Numbered from the stretch's first letter, positions 24,818 through 35,233 are shown. The stretch is 64,000 bases of DNA from Turnera subulata (GCA_028386065.3 JAKUCV010001933.1:62001-126000); one strand, 5' to 3'. Notes: a model not told the origin generated them from the sequence alone. Translations and numbers: made by a program.

Positions 24818-26174
24818 CATCCCTTCCAAGATCACCAGGTCTGCATCATTTGCCGAGTAGGCTGGCTCTTGTGGCACTCTAGTGAGATCAATTACCTGCA
24901 TGCCATGGTAGCAATAGGGTATCAATATCTTTCCATGTAGAAAACGGTGGAGCCTTGAACCAGACAAGATACAGCTAATAATACTATCATTCAACAGTGA
25001 CAAGATATTTCCATCAACATGCAACATAAATAAAACCAAGACTACAAGACAATGAAAATTTAGAAGCTTTTTCTTTCTATCACCTTTGCAATAATGTCAA
25101 TGAGCTCACTGTATGTGACATCATTGATAGAAGGTAAGTCATTGGCAGCTAACACAACCTACAATCAGAGGTAATCGAATAGAGGAAATCAATTAAAATC
25201 TACTCGGGATGCAACCAGAGCACCCCCGGAGAATGCTGCAACACGGATACACAGCTTTTTCTGTTGAAATAACGGGATACAGACGGCTCTTTTCCAAAGA
25301 AAAGGTTGTTAAAGGAAAGAATAGAATATAATAATTACAATAAGCGAACCTCAGTACTGCTAAGAATCTAGATTTGGCATTTGATAGATGTCCTATTACC
25401 AACATTTAACAGTTGAAAAGTTGTACAGCAGCCATGTCTAAGCAAAAAAGGCATTTTTGTTGCATGATGCTTTAGGAAATCCTTAAGCAGGCAGATATTG
25501 CATTTCACATTATATACAAAGGTTCTTGAGAAAACCTGAGCAAGCTACGACAAATAAGAAAAAGGGTAAAGAAAAATAGTCAACAAGGGGCAGTCACGTT
25601 TGCGAGGACCAAGACACAGGGTAAGCATGTTCAGGACAAGGAAGTATACAAATACCAAATGCATAAATTAGTGCGAGAACAAAATGATGAAAGCCAAGTT
25701 GTATGAGTGGATCTATGTTAGTTGTAGGTCCATGACTCTACTGTGCTTGGGGCTTTGCAAAGAGTTTGATAGGTGATTAAAGAAGATATAAGCGGATAAG
25801 AATGTGTTGAGAATGGGAACCTGAGCAGAGTCAAGGTCAAAGATGTTTCCAGCAAAGATTCCGCGGACGAGATTCTCCAGGCGTCTGGCTTCATCTTCAA
25901 TTGCATCACTGAGGCGAACCACATCCGGGAATAGGGATATGGCCTTGGCGTTCTCTTCATCCTGTCAAATTAATTGTATTATAGGAAAACAATTACAACA
26001 TAATTCTGTTGCAGGTACACACAAATCACAATCACAATCACAATCACATATTCATGTATAAAGTTGAGTGTTACTATTACTGACACTGACACCACAAGTT
26101 CCAAATTACTGACCTTAACTTTTTGGAAGATGTCTCTCTAAAGCCAAATTGTCGAAGTACTTTGTTCGCGAAGC
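24818..26174 (-). pseudogene. DUF89 damage-control phosphatase pseudogene (left arm)
   Basis: Read on the minus strand, exon-like blocks match the plant DUF89 metal-dependent phosphatase family (At2g17340-like, known for dephosphorylating 4'-phosphopantetheine and related damaged metabolites). Recognisable blocks are RDIFQKVK, DEENAKAISLFPDVV followed by LSDAIEDEARRLENLVRGIF and AGNIFDLDSAQ, VVLAANDLPSINDVTYSELI, and VIDLTRVPQEPAYSANDADL. The gene is broken. Near 26140-26170 a one-base and a two-base insertion shift the frame and create a stop before RDIF. The block between LAEVFSR and VVLAAN is absent, and so is everything after VILEGM, including the N-terminal third and C-terminal end of the protein. 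The mirror copy carries the same lesions. Confidence 0.85.
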
Positions 26175-26923
26175 CTGCAGAGAAGTAAAAAAAAAAAAAA
26201 AGGAAAAATGAATTAAATAAAATGGAGGAGGAGGAGGAGGAGTAGGATTTCAAAAGAGAAGAAGGAGGAGGAGGAGGATACAAGGCAATCGGGAGGGCCA
26301 GCGTGGGATTCATTCGGGATCTCTCTTTATCTTTTCATCCAATTGGATGAGGTGAGGGGGTACACTTATGTTCTCAAAACTTGTGCTGCTTAGTTCCTAC
26401 CTCTAATCCCTCCCTGCCACGGAAGGATAAAAACACATGTGGCGGTCAATATCAGATAAATAAAATAACAGAGCAGAAGGATGCGAAGTTAACAATTGTG
26501 GAGAAGAACAGTCACCTCACCTCGCTCTAAGAAAACACATAAGAACGCATCCTCCATGAGGTGAGGCTCTAAATCATCCCTGCGACTCTGCTGCTGCACT
26601 GCACTGAAGAAGGCAAGACTAATGTGGATCAGAAAGAGACGTGTGCTAATTAATTAGCAGTAGTTATTTTCCGATTGGGAACGGAATCCTACACAATCTT
26701 AATTTATCTCCAAAAAAAAAAAAAAACCTAAAATGCATCTCGAAACCGATCCGATTGAGTTAATAACTCAACTTTACTCTCTCGGTGATCAATTAATAGC
26801 AGTACGATGTCGTTGCAAGAGGAGATAATAAATATTAATTATGAGATCAAAGTGCAAAATTAGCTAAATTAGAGGAAGAAAAGCAAACTTACTAAATTAA
26901 GAATAAATTAGGAAGCCGCCGGT
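26175..26923. other. Non-coding spacer within left arm
   Basis: It contains a poly-A run, a GGA-rich microsatellite (about 26223-26278) and AT-rich DNA. No gene is supported. An open frame reading MNPTLALPIALYPPPPP here is low-complexity and lacks a conserved match to DUF89 N-termini. Confidence 0.5.
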
Positions 26924-27241
26924 CTAGTTGCCAGGGAAGCCAATGGCTTCCTCGGCATACCACCAGGCGCGGATCAGATTGCCGGCGAGGACCAGAAGTA
27001 TGAAAATTATCCAACCGCGCGCCTTACGGCAAAGACCTCCAGATTTGCCGCCGCCTCCTCCTCCTCCTCCTCCTCCTCCTGGAGGTCCGCCACCGCCACC
27101 GCCTCTGTCTCGGCGCTCTCTCTCCTTCCTCGCTTTCTTGTCCGCTTTCTCAGCTTTTCTCTCATTCTCCCTCCTCTTCATTCTCTCAAGATCGCCCCAA
27201 CCCTTGCGAACATCACGTGGGAAATTAGGTCGCTGCGGCAT
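26924..27241 (-). CDS. 105-residue glycine-rich, lysine-rich single-span membrane protein (left copy)
   Basis: The family is not recognised. The ORF reads MPQRPNFPRDVRKGWGDLER, then a highly charged Lys/Arg/Glu segment (about 21-45), two glycine runs around PPGG (about 47-65), then KSGGLCRKARGW and a hydrophobic segment IIFILLVLAGNLI (about 77-90) ending AWWYAEEAIGFPGN. That layout suggests a small membrane protein with a basic cytosolic tail. A TATAAATA box lies 65 bases upstream of the start on the minus strand (27306-27313). An identical protein is encoded in the opposite arm at 38516-38833. It may be a real small gene or a chance ORF in the duplicated DNA. Confidence 0.55.
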   Translation of the reverse strand: MPQRPNFPRDVRKGWGDLERMKRRENERKAEKADKKARKERERRDRGGGGGGPPGGGGGGGGGGGKSGGLCRKARGWIIFILLVLAGNLIRAWWYAEEAIGFPGN

Positions 27242-27305
27242 TTTTGTGGTTGTGTGAGAATTAGATGAGTCTATGGATCTGTTGTGTATTCCGGTGACCC
27301 CCTGG

Positions 27306-27313
27306 TATTTATA
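27306..27313 (-). promoter_or_regulatory. TATA box of left 105-codon ORF
   Basis: TATAAATA on the minus strand within GTCTATAAATACCAGG, 65 bases before the start codon. That is a normal distance for a plant promoter with a short leader. It is duplicated exactly at 38444-38451. Confidence 0.65.
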
Positions 27314-27848
27314 GACTGAAACCGGAATGGTACTAAAGCATTGGCGGGAAAATTAACACTCCCACTTGAAATCTAATGCCCCCGTGGCATCCTAAAAATG
27401 TTTTTAAGTATATTTTTTCTAAAACAAAAAGAGATCATTAATGGGGACTCATGGTAAGTATATTATTAGATGGAAGGGCCAAACAAAATGAAAACAAAGT
27501 TTAAGATGATTCTATCTAAAAAAATTTAGATTAGGTGGTGATCCAGTGTTGACTAATAGCTATAAGAGATTTCGTGTAATTAACTGTTTTATTAAAATGA
27601 GGGGTCATACTCATACCAGTTATCTATGCATTTTTTTTTTTTGTTTTGGTAAGAACTATCTATATAAGTTCCATACATGAACACCACGAATGTTACCGGT
27701 ATGGTCAAGTTCCTTTGCTTTTTAGTTTTTACTTCATCTTCCAAGTGGACCTCCTGTGTCCTGTCCGTAATTCCGGGTGAGTAATACTCCCAGTCTACCC
27801 GTTAATTTTGTTGTGTCTCGTTCTTGTTCGCAATATATGTAGAAGATC

Positions 27849-29006
27849 ACCCTAATGTTAGTTTGTCATGGCATTTCTAACCTAGTTGTAAAAAAAAGTT
27901 GGATTACACCGAACTTGTTTCTATCATTCACGTCCAACTTCATCAAGGTTCGAGAATTTGTCATTAATGGATTGTCACCGTAAAGTTGGTTGCGAGACTT
28001 TTTTTTGTCACGAGAGCTGCTTGAGAGATTTTGGACTATTTCTTTCCTCCATGTGTATCGAGAAGAGAATTTTATTGTGAGTTGTCTTGTAAAATATGAT
28101 TTAAACCTCAATATAGAGCTTTGTTATTTAGACGATCCACCCACTATTACATGTCCCGTTTGGTTTTTTTTTTTTTTTTTTAAGTTATATGTCCCCATTT
28201 GTTAGCAGACCTTCGGCACCTCAATTCATTACAAATTTTATAATGTAATTTATATTTTACTCCAATTAATAAAAAAATCATATAATTAATGTAGACTAAA
28301 AATGAACATTAATTATTATCATTGTACTTCTATTTATTTTTTTTATTATTCTTATATCGAATAAATATCGAAAAGGTTTTCTATTAGTGTAACTAGTTAA
28401 ATTTAATTATGCTAAGTAAAACATTATTAGCATTACTCTTGTCGCGAGAAACACTTGTGTTGTACAAAACGACCTCGTTATGCATCGTTGTTGTGTACTG
28501 TTTTATTTCCCTCTTCTTCAGTTTTCGGTGTGTGCGCGGGAAGGTTTAAACCTAAATCCCCTCTTCCATTTTTGTCTGGATAGTTTTTTCTCCGCTTCTT
28601 CAATCTTCCAGCTTCGGCAGTTGCTGGCTGCTACTCCTCTCCTCCACCTGTGCAGTCTCCTCTTCGGCGCTCTGTGTCGTTTTCTCGTCGGACGTCTACA
28701 ATTGTCTTCATCGGCGCCACACTCTCCGTCCGTGTCGTCTGACCGATCGAGCCGGGCTGCCCCTCTCCTTCCTCCGGCCACGACGCCTCAGGTTCATCCT
28801 TTCTTTTTCATGTTTTTCTTCTTAGGTTTCGATAGTCGCCGTGTGCTGGTTGGGCTTTTGAGGCTCGAGCGCTAATTTTCGCCCCGATTATAGCTGTGGT
28901 ATCGATCTGCCTGCCCTTAGTCTCCTTCTTTGATCTATGCACAGGAAGTATTCTATCCTGAGGAAGCCACACAAACGGTCTCAGCATCACAGAGGCCAGA
29001 GAGCTC
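27849..29006. other. Spacer and probable 5' region of second DUF789 gene
   Basis: From the inner arm boundary to about 28440 the DNA is AT-rich without coding signal. From about 28500 it becomes GC-richer and C/T-rich, consistent with a transcribed leader of the downstream DUF789 gene. A possible donor at CTCAG|GTTCATCC (about 28790) hints at a 5'-leader intron, but this is uncertain. Confidence 0.4.
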
Positions 29007-29717
29007 ATGGCTCCTCTTGAAAGCACTACTCGGTGTTTGGAGAAAGTGAGTCGCCTGCAATCCTTTTGTTTCCTCTGGCCATTTATGATTAATCTATGTT
29101 TTTCTTCTTTTTCTTTTTTTCTGTATCTTGGATAAAAATCAAAAGGTGAGTGAGTTTTTTTTTTTCTGTTTTATTTTTAAATGAAAGAGTTGCTTCCAGA
29201 TATGCATTGCAATAAGGGAAAAACTGCATAAAAACTGCTTAATGGCATAAAACTAATAGGTTAAGGGAATTGGGGGAAAGAATTTCATTAGAGCAACTTT
29301 GGTATAGATATAGTAATCCGGATGGAGTTAGATTTTTAAGAGTCCTAATATCGTGTGAATGTGGTTGAGAGACTCCCACCAGGGTTTGTTTTGTGGTTTG
29401 AAACTCTGAGTTTGTTTCCTGCATTTGTGCTAGACTTGATTTTTGAGGCATTTCCTGTTATCATGTGGCTCATGCTAAGCAGCTTGTATATTGTTCCTTT
29501 AGATTGCACATCTCTAATTGTTCTTCCTGCCAGATTTCTGCCACTTCAAAAAGACCTACTGATGTTCCACCTGTTGAATGTGCTTGTTCTAAAGAAAGGA
29601 AGAGCCCCACATCTTACATTGATGAGGTTTTCATACTGGATACAATGCCTTCCACTGTTGACAGAAGAGTGGCAGAAACAAATCATATTCTATTCTGCTG
29701 TGCTGATATGCGTTTGA

Positions 29718-29722
29718 GATCT
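29718..29722 (+). repeat. Left target-site duplication GATCT
   Basis: GATCT immediately precedes the left LTR and is repeated directly after the right LTR at 35234-35238. Five bases is the expected duplication for a copia integrase, and it shows a single insertion event into the DUF789 exon. Confidence 0.95.
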
Positions 29723-30338
29723 TGTTGGGCCCCGATGGCACTATCTTGCGGAAATAATATCACCTCACAAGGAAATAAACAAGTGGAGGACAAAAAGAGA
29801 TAAATGACACACAGTATTTAACGTGGTTCACCCAAACACCGGGCTACGTCCACAATCCCGATCCCACCGGAAAAACTTCCACTATAAAAATAGTAGGCTT
29901 ACAAGAGAGACTTCCCTAAATTATAGGGGTATAACAAACCTAGAGTTCTACCCAAAATAGTGCCCCACAAGGTGTTTCCCAAGTGTTTGTCAAAAATACC
30001 CCTAAGGTATTTTTCCTCACTATTTTGTCACTCCCTAATTTAAGAGGGGATTTGAGAAAATATTAAGGAATATTTTCTCCTAAATTTCTTCCCTCCTTCC
30101 AACACTCTCTCTATCTCTCACTCTCTTCTCTTATTCACTCTTGTTGTGAATGAATGGGATGATTTGAAGAGCAAATGAGAAGCCTATTTATAGGCATCTC
30201 GTCAGGGACCAATTTGCAAGATTTTACAACTATAGGGACCAACTTGCAAAGCTCCACTAACTACTCCACTAATAGCAATTAGTGCTCCATTAATGCTAGT
30301 GGTGGGCCCCACAATGAGGAGGAACCCACACACTAACA
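29723..30338 (-). repeat. 3' LTR of copia element (616 bp)
   Basis: On the minus strand it begins TGTTAGTGTGTGGG and ends GGGGCCCAACA. A TATAAATA box lies near 30187-30194 on the minus strand. The part at 29723-30053 (end of R plus U5) is virtually identical to the other LTR. The part at 30054-30338 (U3 side) differs widely, including an extra segment GAGAAAATATTAAGGAATAT. Confidence 0.93.
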
Positions 30339-30352
30339 ATTCTCCCCCTTCC
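30339..30352 (-). other. Polypurine tract
   Basis: On the minus strand the bases directly before the 3' LTR read GGAAGGGGGAGAAT, a purine run suited to priming plus-strand synthesis. Confidence 0.8.
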
Positions 30353-30354
30353 GA

Positions 30355-31863
30355 CTACATGTTGGGGGGATCCACCAGTCCGGCAGCTTCACGGCAGTAT
30401 TCAAACTTCCCTCTTGGAAGTGTCTTTGTCAGCATGTCAGATCCATTCTCTTCTGTATGGATCTTCTCGAGTTGTAATTGCTTCTTCTCTAGCACATCCC
30501 TGATCCAGTTGTATCTCACATCTATGTGTTTCGATCTGGAATGAAAAGAGGCATTCTTCGCAAGATGGATAGCACTCTGACTATCACAAAACAATTGGTA
30601 ACTGTCTTGCGAAAAACCAAGTTCGGTTAAGAACTTCTTCATCCACAACAACTCCTTACATGCTTCCGTTGCTGCAATAAACTCAGCTTCTGTAGTTGAC
30701 AGAGCAACACACTTCTGTAGCCTTGATTGCCATGACACAGCTCCCCCTGAAAAATTAATCAGGTATCCTGATGTAGATTTTCTGGAACTAACATCACCAG
30801 CCATATCTGCATCAGTGTATCCAACCAGCACCGGTTTGTCTTCTCCATAACATAAACACATTTTGGAGGTTCCTCGAAGATACCTGAAAATCCACTTGAC
30901 AGCATTCCAATGCTCTTTTCCAGGATTAGAAAGGTATCGGCTCACCACTCCGACTGCGTGAGCAATGTCTGGTCGGGTACATACCATGGCATACATCAAG
31001 CTTCCCACTGCTGAGGCATATGGAATTCGCTCCATCTCTTCCTTCTCCTCATCCGTAGATGGACTCTGCTCAAGACTTAGTCTAAAGTAGTTAGCAAGAG
31101 GACAGCTGACTGCTTTAGCTTTATCCATGTTGAACCGTTGAAGTACCTTCGCTATGTACTTCTCTTGGGACAACCATATCTTTTTGGCTTGTCGATCTCG
31201 AACAATTCTCATCCCGAGAATTTGTTTTGTTGGCCCCAAGTCTTTCATGGCGAAAAACTTGCTTAGCTGTGCTTTCAAGCTGTTGATTCTGGAAACATTC
31301 CGGCCAACAATCAGCATATCATCCACATAGAGCAATAGGATGATGAAGTCATCGTCAGAAAATTTCTGAACGAACACACAGTGGTCTGAAGTAGTCTTCT
31401 TGTATCCCTGTTGCCCCATCACAGACTCAAACTTCTTATACCACTGTCTTGGGGCTTGTTTTAAGCCGTAAAGGCTCTTCCTCAATCTACAAACGTAATC
31501 CTCTTTTCCTTTCCGCTGGAAACCCTCTGGCTGCTCCATGTATATTTCTTCTTCCAAATCACCATGTAGGAAGGCTGTTTTGACATCCATCTGCTCAACC
31601 TCCAGGTTAAGACTCGCAGCTAATCCCAGCACTGTGCGGATTGAGGTCATTTTCACCACTGGTGAGAAGATTTCATCAAAGTCAATCCCTTTCCTTTGAC
31701 TGAAACCTTTGACAACTAATCTTGCTTTGAATCTTGGAAGTGGACTGTGCTCTTCATGCTTGATCCTGAACACCCACTTGTTTTTCAAAGCTCTCTTGCC
31801 TTTAGGCAGCTTCACCAGCTCAAATGTCTTGTTCTCATGCAAGGATTTCATCTCTTCTCGCAT
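30355..31863 (-). CDS. copia polyprotein, downstream frame: reverse transcriptase and RNase H
   Basis: An open frame of 502 codons. It contains the reverse transcriptase core (FSPVVKMTSIRTVLGLAA, then DVKTAFLHGDLEEEIYM, and the catalytic YVDDM box) and the copia RNase H segment (DADMAGDVSSRKSTSGYL, then ALSTTEAEFIAATEACKEL, and the C-terminal HIDVRYNWIRD). It follows the upstream frame in phase after a stop codon, so in the parent element it was very likely part of one polyprotein. It lacks its own promoter. Confidence 0.92.
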   Translation of the reverse strand: MREEMKSLHENKTFELVKLPKGKRALKNKWVFRIKHEEHSPLPRFKARLVVKGFSQRKGIDFDEIFSPVVKMTSIRTVLGLAASLNLEVEQMDVKTAFLHGDLEEEIYMEQPEGFQRKGKEDYVCRLRKSLYGLKQAPRQWYKKFESVMGQQGYKKTTSDHCVFVQKFSDDDFIILLLYVDDMLIVGRNVSRINSLKAQLSKFFAMKDLGPTKQILGMRIVRDRQAKKIWLSQEKYIAKVLQRFNMDKAKAVSCPLANYFRLSLEQSPSTDEEKEEMERIPYASAVGSLMYAMVCTRPDIAHAVGVVSRYLSNPGKEHWNAVKWIFRYLRGTSKMCLCYGEDKPVLVGYTDADMAGDVSSRKSTSGYLINFSGGAVSWQSRLQKCVALSTTEAEFIAATEACKELLWMKKFLTELGFSQDSYQLFCDSQSAIHLAKNASFHSRSKHIDVRYNWIRDVLEKKQLQLEKIHTEENGSDMLTKTLPRGKFEYCREAAGLVDPPNM

Positions 31864-31866
31864 GGC

Positions 31867-34356
31867 TTAAATCCACTTCTCCTTATGCTCATCACTAACA
31901 GCTTCATCATAGCTATCTGGTTCTCCCCCATCAGTGAGTAATGAATACTCGTTTGGAGAGTACCTAGTAGAGGGTTGCACGGCTCTTCCAGACCTTGTGC
32001 GATAAGGAGAATTACTTGATGGCAGAGGAGGGTCATCATTAGCTGAATCATCATTAGCTGCATCATCATTGCCATCATCTTCAATAGCATCTGCTGGCTC
32101 ATCTTCAGCAGGATCATTTGGAATTTCAGGATGAATATCCTGAACATCATCTCCAACTTGTCTCGGCGTCTCTATTGGAGGTAACTGAAACTCCTCTAGA
32201 TCATTACTAGGCTTCTCTGCTTTGTCAATGTCCTCTATGGTCTGATCCTCCATAAAGACAACATCTCGACTCCTGATAAGCTTCTTCTCTACTGGATCAT
32301 AAAGCCTATAGCCAAACATGTCTTGGCCATAACCGATGAATACACACTGCCTTGTCTTGGCATCTAGTTTGCTTCTTTCATCCTTGGGGATGTGAACATG
32401 AACTTTACACCCAAACACTCGTAGGTGATCATAGGAAATGTCCCTTCCTGACCACACCTTCTCTGGAGCCTCATACTGAAGAGGAACACAAGGTGAATGG
32501 TTCAGCACATAAGCCGCTGTAAGTAGTGCTTCACCCCAAAAGACCTGTGGTAACTTCGAGTGAGAGAGTAAGCATCTTGTTCTCTCAATCAAAGTTCTGT
32601 TCATCCTCTCAGCTAGGCCATTCAACTGTGGAGTTTTGGGTGGAGTAATCTGATGCCGAATACCATGCTCTTTGCAGTAAGCATCAAATGGACCTATGTA
32701 TTCACCGCCATTATCTGTCCGGATGCACTTCAGCTTCTTTTCTGTCTCCCTTTCCACCATAGTTAGAAACTGCTTGAAGACTGACAACACTTGATCTTTA
32801 GACTTCAATGTGTAAGCCCAGGTTTTCCGTAAGTGATCATCAATGAAGGTCACAAAATACTGGGCACCACCAAGGGACTTGTTGAAAGGCCCGCACAGAT
32901 CTGAGTGTACCAGTTCTAGCACATCTTGCTTTCTAGAAGGAGGAAAGCTCTTGAAAGAAACTCTATTTTGCTTACCAGCTAGACAGTGACTGCACTTCTT
33001 TAGCTGGATTTGATTCAATCCTGACAGAACATTCTTCTTGACCAGCTTCACCATTGACTTCTCACCCATGTGTCCAAGGCGTCTGTGCCACAGCTGAACT
33101 TGGCTGTCGTTCTCCACAACATTTACATCATGCTGAGGAACCTTTGCCTGGGTCACGTATAACTTTGACACCTTTGTACCTCGTGCCACCACTAACGAGC
33201 CTTTGGTGAGCTTCCATTGACCATTGTAGAAGGTATTACAAAAACCTTCCTCGCCGAGCTTATCAACAGAGATCAGATTCAGACGCATATCTGGAATATG
33301 CCTGACATCCTTTAAAAGCAGCTTCATCCCGTTCATGGTCTCTAGGCAAACATCTCCTTTGCCGACGACCATTGAAAATTTATCATTTCCCATTCTTACA
33401 GTCCCAAAATTACCAGGAGTGTAAGAAGAGAAGAGTTCTCTTCGTGGTGTAGCATGAACAGTAGCACCACTATCAACTACCCAGCTTGACTCTTGGATAG
33501 TAAGGTTGATGATATCATCATCACAGACAACATTGAATTCTCCAAGAGAATTCGCTTCATCATCACTGCTTTCTTCTTTCTTCACATCTTTGCCTTTATT
33601 CTTCTTCTGTTCTTTCTTGAAGAGTCGGCAGAATTTCTTGATGTGGCCCTTCTTCTTGCAGTGATGGCACTCAACATTGGCGAACTTGTTGGATTTACCC
33701 CTGCTCTTGTCTCTACTACTTTGACCTTTGTTCTGGCTTCTCCCCCTCGTCACTGTGGCCAGTACCTCTGACTGTGAAGAAGACGAGCCTTGTGTTCTTC
33801 GTCTCATCTCTTCATTCAGAATGCCACTTTTGACGGTTGCCATACTCACGACACCGTTAGGTGCAGAGTTTGTGATTGAAACCTTCAAGGTTTCCCACGA
33901 ATCTGGGAGTGTCGCCAAGACCATAAGAGCAAGCACCTCATCGTCGAATTTTATGCCCATGCTAGACAGTTGGTCCACGATTCCTTGCATCTCATTAAGG
34001 TGATCTGCAACCATTTTGCCTTCTTGGTATTTTACTTGCATCAGCTTCGTCAAGTAAAATAGCTTGTTGTTCCCTGTCTTTGAGGCATATAATTCTTCGA
34101 GCTTCTCCCACAACGTTCTAGCATGCTCAATGCCAGAAACGTGGTTGTAAACATTATTCTCAACAAATTGCCGTATATAACCGCAGACTTGGATGTGTTC
34201 AAACTCCCACTCCTCGTCTGACTTATCTTCAGGCTTTACCGTACTGAACACCGGTAAATGCATCTTCGTCACGAATAGGAGATCCTTCATCTTGTTTCTC
34301 CATAAGTGGTAATTTGTGCCATCAAGGGTGATCATCTTGTTTATCCTCGCCTCCAT
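31867..34356 (-). CDS. copia polyprotein, upstream frame: gag, protease, integrase
   Basis: The first ATG is at 34354-34356 and the frame runs 829 codons to TAA at 31867-31869. Visible in order: gag helical domain (LDGTNYHLWRNKMKD...), CCHC zinc knuckle CHHCKKKGHIKKFC, aspartic protease DSGA, the pre-integrase HRRLGHMGEKSM with a CxxC, and the integrase core (DLCGPF..., FIDDHLRKTWAY, IRTDNGGEY and NGLAERMNRT). The terminal segment DEHKEKWI leads straight into the next frame, which is a single-stop interruption and not a genuine gene boundary. Confidence 0.92.
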   Translation of the reverse strand: MEARINKMITLDGTNYHLWRNKMKDLLFVTKMHLPVFSTVKPEDKSDEEWEFEHIQVCGYIRQFVENNVYNHVSGIEHARTLWEKLEELYASKTGNNKLFYLTKLMQVKYQEGKMVADHLNEMQGIVDQLSSMGIKFDDEVLALMVLATLPDSWETLKVSITNSAPNGVVSMATVKSGILNEEMRRRTQGSSSSQSEVLATVTRGRSQNKGQSSRDKSRGKSNKFANVECHHCKKKGHIKKFCRLFKKEQKKNKGKDVKKEESSDDEANSLGEFNVVCDDDIINLTIQESSWVVDSGATVHATPRRELFSSYTPGNFGTVRMGNDKFSMVVGKGDVCLETMNGMKLLLKDVRHIPDMRLNLISVDKLGEEGFCNTFYNGQWKLTKGSLVVARGTKVSKLYVTQAKVPQHDVNVVENDSQVQLWHRRLGHMGEKSMVKLVKKNVLSGLNQIQLKKCSHCLAGKQNRVSFKSFPPSRKQDVLELVHSDLCGPFNKSLGGAQYFVTFIDDHLRKTWAYTLKSKDQVLSVFKQFLTMVERETEKKLKCIRTDNGGEYIGPFDAYCKEHGIRHQITPPKTPQLNGLAERMNRTLIERTRCLLSHSKLPQVFWGEALLTAAYVLNHSPCVPLQYEAPEKVWSGRDISYDHLRVFGCKVHVHIPKDERSKLDAKTRQCVFIGYGQDMFGYRLYDPVEKKLIRSRDVVFMEDQTIEDIDKAEKPSNDLEEFQLPPIETPRQVGDDVQDIHPEIPNDPAEDEPADAIEDDGNDDAANDDSANDDPPLPSSNSPYRTRSGRAVQPSTRYSPNEYSLLTDGGEPDSYDEAVSDEHKEKWI

Positions 34357-34619
34357 CTGGATCAAAGACTGACTAGCTCCTCGATCTAGGAAAATCCTTG
34401 CGGTGAATAGTGCCCGTACAAGTAGTGAATTGAACTGATTCGATAATTCCCAGGAAAGATGGCCTAGCCGATCTCCTAAGACAGAATTATCATTCCAAGA
34501 TAAATCCCCAGGAAAGACTGGAGGAACAAAGGTTCACTTAAAACCCAGTCTCCTAGACAGGATTCACTTGCACAGTGTATTAATTCACAACCTTGCACTT
34601 GACAAAGCACAAACCTTCT

Positions 34620-34631
34620 GCTCCGCTACCA
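34620..34631 (-). other. Putative primer-binding site
   Basis: Two bases inside the 5' LTR on the minus strand the sequence reads TGGTAGCGGAGC. It resembles the usual copia site TGGTATCAGAGC (complement of the initiator methionine tRNA 3' end) but with internal mismatches. Position supports the role; the mismatches leave the tRNA uncertain. Confidence 0.6.
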
Positions 34632-34633
34632 GT

Positions 34634-35233
34634 TGTTGGGCCCGGTGGCACTATCTTGCGGAAATAATATCACCTCACAAGGAAATAAACAAGTGGAGGA
34701 CAAAAAGAGATAAATGACACACAGTATTTAACGTGGTTCACCCAAACACCGGGCTACGTCCACAATCCCGATCCCACCGGAAAAACTTCCACTATAAAAA
34801 TAGTAGGCTTACAAGAGAGACTTCCCTAAATTATAGGGGTATAACAAACCTAGAGTTCTACCCAAAATAGTGCCCCACAAGGTGTTTCCCAAGTGTTTGT
34901 CAAAAATACCCCTAAGGTATTTTTCCTCACTATTTTGTCACTCCCTAATTTAAGAGGGGATTTTTCTCCTCAATTTTCTTCCCTCCCACACACTCTCTCT
35001 TTCACTCTCTTATTCACAATTGTTGTGAATGCTTGGGATGATTTGAAGAGAAGAATTGATGCCTATTTATAGACATGTTGGCAGGGACTAATCTGCAACA
35101 AAACTAGCTTGCAGGGACTAAACTGAAAAACTTCCAACTCCACTAGCTTAGTGCTCCATTAGCTTAGTGTGGTTGGTTTTCATTAATGCAAGTGGTGATC
35201 CCCCACAATTAGTGGAGGAACCACACACTAACA
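34634..35233 (-). repeat. 5' LTR of copia element (600 bp)
   Basis: TG...CA-bounded on the minus strand. The first 330 plus-strand bases (34634-34963) match the left LTR with about two differences. The remaining 270 bases are only patchily alignable. A TATAAATA box (minus strand) lies near 35063-35070 in both LTR alignments. Confidence 0.93.

Larger units (their letters stand above)
23736..27848 (+). repeat. Left arm of giant inverted repeat
   Basis: This 4.1-kb segment is the inverse complement of about 37910-42255 at very high identity by eye. The inner end is sharp: TATATGTAGAAGATC at 27834-27848 mirrors GATCTTCTACATATA at 37910-37924, after which the two sides differ. The outer end lies inside an F-box copy (GACATATTTCACCGAAGG on the left, GACATCTTTCACCGAAGG on the right when inverted). 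Contents, reading inward: broken F-box, unidentified chimeric segment, broken DUF89 gene, 105-codon ORF with promoter. The left arm lacks about 200 bases inside the F-box fragment near 23958. Confidence 0.95.
29723..35233 (-). mobile_element. Ty1/copia LTR retrotransposon, Tnt1-like, inserted antisense to the host gene
   Basis: A full-length element of 5.5 kb on the minus strand. The 5' LTR is at 34634-35233 and the 3' LTR at 29723-30338, both with TG...CA ends, flanked by GATCT. The internal region encodes gag, protease, integrase, reverse transcriptase and RNase H in copia order. The coding frame is broken once by a stop (31867-31869). The two LTRs match in the R/U5 half but are strongly diverged in U3, which is atypical. 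It lies within the coding exon of the second DUF789 gene, in the centre of the giant inverted repeat, and has no copy in the arms. Confidence 0.97.

Noticed and set aside
26030..26048. CAATCA repeated four times, considered as a CRISPR or satellite array
   Set aside because: Simple hexanucleotide microsatellite in plant DNA; no spacer structure.
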